Origin: Combretum micranthum
Lineage: Eukaryota > Streptophyta > Magnoliopsida > Myrtales > Combretaceae
DNA: 64,000 nucleotides
Assembly: GCA_024138025.1 (NCBI GenBank)
Contig: JAMXBD010000055.1
Coordinates: 2,170,001-2,234,000 of the forward strand
Reading direction: 5' to 3'
The notes beneath the pieces are model-generated. The model saw only the letters and a program-made list of their open reading frames with translations, searched no databases and was not told where the DNA came from. Every line of letters starts with the position of its first letter. The first letter of the stretch is position 1. Both the position numbers and the translations under genes were made by a program. Below are positions 59,055-64,000 of this stretch, piece by piece.

Positions 59055-61745
59055 ATGGTTACTTGATCACAGGAAGAGATTGCTAAGTTACAATCTTTGG
59101 TTTAGTCCGTTGCTGAATCCATGAAGTCCATCCAGGTAGACATCGGCATGGTTCGGGTCGGTTTCGGATCGAACCGGAATAAACATTTAAAATTAATCGC
59201 CGGTTCTGGTGGTTCCAGTTCTGGTTCCACGCGAACCGTGAACTAGTTTTTTTTTAAATTAATCGAAAAATGAAAAAAAATCCCTAAAATCAACAAAAGC
59301 AATTACAACTTATTTATACCCAAAATAAACATTTAAAATTTTTCTAAATAAAATATAATGGTTAGCAAATAATAAACATAATTACAAAACACATAGTAGT
59401 TGATTAACATACAGGCAAACGATGCCAAGTAAATTTCATTGCACTAGACATTACATATTACCTCCACAACAACATGAACACACTATGCGGCCGTTCTTGA
59501 TTCTAAATTAAGCAATGGGACACTTGGGGTGAACACAAATATGCGGCCGTTCTAACAACTAATATTCGCAACTTCTTGTACCAGAAAAAATTAAGTTTAG
59601 ACTTCAGTTCCCAACTCATTTCAAAATGTTTGTCAGTAAAGCGGGCTAAGGTTAGTTTTACAAGACTCCATAAATCCCATTTACTTTTGAAAAGATAAAT
59701 GTCATGAATGGTACATAAATTTTGATAGAATATATAATTAAGAATTTAAACTTTTAAATTGATCAATTTAGTACCTGAACTCGAAAATTAATTAATTTAA
59801 TACCTAAAAAAACCTTTTGTATATGCTAATTAATATCACGAGGGTACTGTGGACGAGCACGAAAAGTTTTTTTCTTTATATTAAATTAATCAATTTTGAG
59901 ATTTAATTACTAAATTGATCAATTTTAAAGCTCAGATACCTAACTGTATATTTTGTCACTGTGACATTAACCCTTTTTTAAAAAGAATTATATTCATTTT
60001 GGCATATTTGAAGCTTGAGTTTGATTGAAAGCTATCAATAACATAATTTTGATTTAGGCACAATTAAATCCATGAACTTGTCGAATTGGATAATTGAAAC
60101 CTCAAGCTGATTTAGATAAGTTTAAATGAATAGCTCAAACTTGAATTTAATCGCACCATAGTGATATCAAATTTGAGTAGGTACAGGTAAGCTCACGAGG
60201 TTAAGCTACCAGTGGCCAATTTCGATCAATTGTTAAAATTTGATAATTTGATATTTGGTAACAGAATAAACAATATTGCAATTACCTTGAGAATGTACAA
60301 TCTGATTAAACTTGATCTACCTTAAAAATGTTACATGAAGGTAGATATAGCTAATATTATTATTGTAGAAGATGTGAAGACCCTAAAATATATATATAAT
60401 ATATTGATTAACTAGAGTTTGAAATTTTTATATATTGATGGTAGTAACATAATCCTTTTAATTTATTATTATTATATATATGTTATTGAAACTATAATAT
60501 AAAATGCCCAAGCCCCCCGTCCCATATTTATAATGTATATGTTTTTTTTTTAATTTCTGTTCAAGCCGGGTCGGAACCGCCGATTCCGAGTCAGGAACGA
60601 CAGTTTCCGACCCGGCAGAACCGCCGGAACCAGCAGGTCCTCCAGCGATTCAAAACCATCCCCAATGGGACGGTTCCTGAGTACTAAACTGCCAAGGACG
60701 GTTCGGGATGATTCGTGGTTCAGAATTGCCTCGTGCTGATGTCTACATCCAGGTACAATTTTAAGAACAAGTACACACCAATACTCAATTACAAGATAAC
60801 ATGACTTCTATTCAAAATTCTTTACATATACACAAAGTAAGGTTGATAAATTGGATCCGAATTAGACTACTTTTGATCATCATCTTGATCCTTCTCCTCA
60901 TAGTTCATCATCTTCGGATCTTACTCTTTTTGATAACCTAGTAAAAGGAATGAAGTTAGAAATCCCAAAATTTGATGGTGATGATCCATTAGGATGGATC
61001 TTTAAAACTCAATTTTTTTTTCAATTTCATAATATACTTGATGATCAACACTTGACTAATACTTCTTTTGCCTTAGAAGGTAAGGCTTTAAAATGGTTTC
61101 AATGGATGGATTAAAATAAGCATATTACTACTTAGCCTCTGTTTTTGAAGTTTTTGGAGACCCATTTTGGGCCATTTGAATTTGATGATGTTCAGGACAC
61201 TTTAGATAAGTTGACTCAAAAATAATCTGTTGATGATTATCAATTCGAATTTGAATAATTATTAACTCAGATTGTGGGTTTACCTAATAGTTTCCTTGTG
61301 AGTGGTTTTGTTTCAGGTCGCAAACGTCATATTCGAAGAGAAGTTTTGATCGCTAGACCGACCACTATCACTTTTGTTATTTGGTTGGCTACGATGTATG
61401 AATCCAAGTTTCAAGAAACATAATCTTATAACAAAGCTTTGACCTTGTTTAAGCCTATTCCTTCCCACACTCATACTCCATAATTTTCCAAATCAGCTTT
61501 TTCATCCACAGGTTCTACTCAGATAAATTCTCTTGTCAATACCACTAAACCATCACTTCCGAGTCGATCCTTATCTAAAGCAAAAATGGAAGCATGCAGG
61601 GACCAAGGCCTTTGTTTTAATTGTGATGAGAAGTATAACTGGAATCACAAATGTTAGGCTAAATTTTTACTTTTGATGACTAATGATGATTATGCAGATC
61701 AGGTTGATGATTCTTTTTAGGATGAGCCAGTATATGAGGAAGCTT
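59055..61745 (+). pseudogene. Ty3/gypsy gag pseudogene, interrupted by a hAT element
   Basis: Starting at ATG 59055 the frame reads MVT, stop, SQEEIAKLQSLV, stop, SVAESMKSIQ, and then meets the hAT insertion. It resumes after 60746 with a coiled-coil-like QLQDNMTSIQN stretch. LEIPKFDGDDPLGWIFK lies at about 60955-61010, and the capsid region runs to about 61430. A zinc knuckle of the type C-X2-C-X7-H-X2-C (CFNCDEKYNWNHKC) is encoded at 61613-61654. Gag would form the particle that packages the element's RNA. At least eight stops interrupt it, nearly all where the family has Gln or Arg. Confidence 0.8.
59137..60745. mobile_element. Nonautonomous hAT-type element, 1609 bp, inserted in gag
   Basis: An 8-bp target duplication CATCCAGG flanks the unit perfectly (59129-59136 and 60746-60753). 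Its ends TAGACATCGGCA and, reverse-complemented, TAGACATCAGCA match at 11 of 12 positions. Both subterminal regions are rich in GGTTCGG/CCGAACC-type words (59150-59240 and 60565-60720), unlike the A+T-rich middle. These are the marks of the hAT superfamily. No transposase reading frame is present. Because it lies inside a retrotransposon gag, it is younger than that insertion. Confidence 0.9.
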
Positions 61746-61769
61746 ATACTATTAGTTACCATGCTTGGC

Positions 61770-64000
61770 AGGTAATCTAATGCCTTAAACCATTAGATTT
61801 CATGGTATCATTAACAATAAGTCAGTAAATATGCTTGTGGATTATGGTAGTATGCATAATTTTATGCATAATAGATTATTGAAGCATCTAAATTTGATGA
61901 TTACTACCTCACAAACTTTTAATGTTCTTATTGGTGATGGAACAAAACTGTCTAGCCAAGGCAAATGTGAGAATGTAACCTTTCAGATTTAGGGATTATC
62001 TTTTGTGGACACTTTTTATGTGTTACCTTTACAAGGGGCTGACCTAGTATTTGGGGTTCAATGGCTGAGGGAGTTAGGGCCTATCGCTATTGATTACAAT
62101 CACCTTACTATACAGTTCTATAGCAAGGAGTTTTGGTTTAGTTAAATGGGACTAAAGAGGGTTTAACCCAGATTTCTTATCATCAGTTTCACCGTTTATT
62201 ACACATAGATGTTGTTTCTTCTTGTTTTCAGTTTTTCGCTTAGGAAGTTGTTGTTAACACATCAAAGATCACCACCAACAACAAAGCTTTAGAAGCTTTA
62301 TTAGGTAGATATTCTCAAGTGTTTGAAGCACCTTCATCATTGCCCCTACTCTGCCAAATCCAACACCAGATTCATATTAAAGATGGAAAAGGACCCATTA
62401 ATGTGAAAGCTTATCAATACCCACATTTTCAAAAATCTGAGATTGAGAAACAAGTGAATAAGATGCTTCAACAAAGTGTGATTCAACATAGTACTAGCCC
62501 ATATTCATTCCTATGTTATTAGTTAGAAAGAAAGATGGATCTTGGTGATTCTGTGTTGACTACAGGGCCTTAAATCAAGTTATTATCGGGGACCAATTTC
62601 CTATTCCCACTATTGATGAGCTTCTAGATGAATTACATGGGGCTTCTATATTTTCAAAGTTGGATCTTTGAGTAAGATATCACTAAATTCGGATACATTC
62701 CAGGGATACTAAAAAGACAGCATTTTGGACACATGAAGAGCATTACGAATTTTTGGTAATGCCTTTCCAATTAAGCAACACCCCAGCCACATTTTAGAGT
62801 ATTATGACTAAGATTTTTTGACCATTTCTTTGCAAGTTTGTCATCGTTTTCTTTGATGACATTTTAGTATATAACAAGATAGAATTGAATCATGTTCTCC
62901 ATCTAGAGCAGGTGCTTTAAGTTTTATTGGCCTATACAATTTATCTTAAATAGTCTAAGTGTAGTTTTGGAGTTGTTACTATTGAGTATTTAGGTCACAT
63001 TGTTTCACTTGAAGGAATATGTCCTGAGCCAGCAAAGGTTGTTGCATTGGGCAATTGGCCAACTCCCACTTCATTGAAATAATTGAGAGCTTTTTTAGGG
63101 CTTTCCAGATACTACATAAGGTATATTAAGGGCTATGCCACTTTGGCTAGTCCCTTCAAAGGGATTCTTTTATTTGGTCTACTGAGGCTGATCAGGCTTT
63201 TGTAACACTTAAATTAGTTTTGATTTTAGATCCTATTTTAGCTTTGCTAAATTTTCAAGAAACATTCATAGTAGAAACTAATGCTTGAGGTGTGGGAATT
63301 GGGGCTGTGCTACTATAACGAGATCGTCCTTTTGCAGTTTTTAGTGAGACAATGCCAGCTCATTTCCAAAAAACCTTAGCATATGTGCGGGAACTTTATG
63401 CCATAGTGGAAACTATTAGGAAGTGGAGACAAAATTTGTTGGGTATGCATTTTATTATCAGAACTTATCATCACAGTTTAAAGGAAATTTTATCTCAAGT
63501 GATTTAAATACCTAAGCAACAGAAGTATCTTTCTAAGCTGATGGGCTATGATTATACTATCACTTATAAGGCTAGAGTCGATAATAAGGTAGCTGATGCC
63601 TTATCATGCCAATTTTCTGATGATGCAACTCATTTAGCATGGGCTTCTACCAATTTTCATATTATGGACTTATTGAAGACTGAATATACTACTTTGCCTG
63701 CCTTTTAGGACATTATTTCTGCCTTAAACAAGGGAAATCAATCAACCATCCTTTGATAATGAAGGATAGATTAATATATTTCGAGAATCGACTATTTTAC
63801 TCTTATTCCTCAAATTTTTTTAGAATATCATGATTCCCCTTGCTTAGGGCATTTTAGATGTTTGAAGACCTATAAAAGGCTTGCTTCATTTTTTTTTTAT
63901 TTTTTTGGAAGGGATGCATGCTTAGGTAGAAGACTATGTCCGGAATTGTCAAACATGTCAACAAATTAAGTATTCTACCCACAGCCCAGTTGGATTATGA
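61770..64000 (+). pseudogene. Ty3/gypsy pol pseudogene (protease, RT, RNase H, integrase start)
   Basis: The protease motif reads LVDYGSMHNF near 61830-61860, where the family has a D-S-G; the Ser is changed to Tyr. Reverse transcriptase runs from about 62290. [29 protein letters not shown] and [15 protein letters not shown] are readable, as is the catalytic FFDDIL (Asp codons 62855-62860). RNase H follows at 63190-63640 (VGIGAVLL ... DNKVADALS). The integrase H2C2 finger region starts near 63826. Stop codons punctuate every domain, so no polyprotein can be made. Compared with complete elements, the integrase core and 3' LTR lie outside the window. Confidence 0.85.

Larger units (their letters stand above)
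58542..64000 (+). mobile_element. Degenerate Ty3/gypsy retrotransposon, right end outside window
   Basis: Gag, protease, reverse transcriptase, RNase H and integrase-finger sequence follow in gypsy order over about 5 kb, with the 3' end beyond 64000. The wording of the polymerase resembles plant chromoviruses. The chromodomain, if any, would be outside. Many stops and some frameshifts make it immobile. A 1609-bp hAT-type element interrupts gag at 59137-60745. Confidence 0.85.

Overview
This is nuclear DNA of a flowering plant, most likely a eudicot. It is very A+T-rich, its coding pieces are split by short GT-AG introns, and it is dominated by plant transposon families (CACTA, hAT, Mutator-type MITE, L1 LINE, Ty3/gypsy). 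The fossil genes belong to plant families: phytocystatin-like, C1A papain-like, importin-alpha, SCO1, 2-oxoglutarate dioxygenase and HIT4-like. I see no bacterial, organellar, rRNA or confident tRNA genes, and I cannot name the species.

Two genes can be read intact across splice sites. A three-exon minus-strand gene at 3816-4634 encodes a 196-aa cystatin-fold protein. A four-exon plus-strand gene at 9217-10210 encodes a 234-aa papain-like protein with Cys, His and Asn in place but no prodomain. Both have decayed relatives in the window. Cystatin-like fragments lie near 19.5-19.9 kb, 40.8-41.5 kb and 56.5-57.3 kb. Protease fragments lie near 27.9, 33.4, 35.4-36.4 and 36.8-37.8 kb. The window is therefore a cluster in which a protease family and a protease-inhibitor-like family have been duplicated side by side and mostly pseudogenised.

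Layout: 0-1.8 kb, LTR and CACTA-transposase debris. 2.7-5.5 kb, cystatin-like gene A and its duplicated surroundings. 5.5-9.1 kb, repeat-rich DNA without a recognised gene. 9.2-10.2 kb, protease gene. 10.2-15.7 kb, mostly noncoding. 15.7-17.6 kb, a nonautonomous CACTA element. 18-20 kb, cystatin-like copy B cut off by a truncated Tat/Ogre-type retroelement (20.0-21.3 kb). 22.2-26.4 kb, a solo LTR. 27.6-38.6 kb, two giant inverted repeats built from protease and importin-alpha pseudogenes. 39.4-42.2 kb, fragments of SCO1, a 2-oxoglutarate dioxygenase, cystatin-like copy C and a HIT4-like first exon. 42.7-43.3 kb, a 100-bp-unit tandem array. 47.5-53.8 kb, a second CACTA element split by a 4.4-kb solo LTR. 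54-57.3 kb, a LINE fragment and cystatin-like copy D. 57.5-64 kb, a Mutator-type MITE and a decayed Ty3/gypsy element with a hAT element inside its gag.

The most unusual observation is in cystatin-like copies B and D. An insert in the last exon is flanked by a 24-bp direct repeat containing AG|GT. Splicing at those two sites would remove exactly the insert plus one repeat copy, which is the configuration expected for a newly gained intron. The large palindromes carrying gene-family sequence are also candidate sources of hairpin RNA. No computation was run: homology calls rest on recognising family motifs by eye, and element boundaries on target-site duplications read directly.
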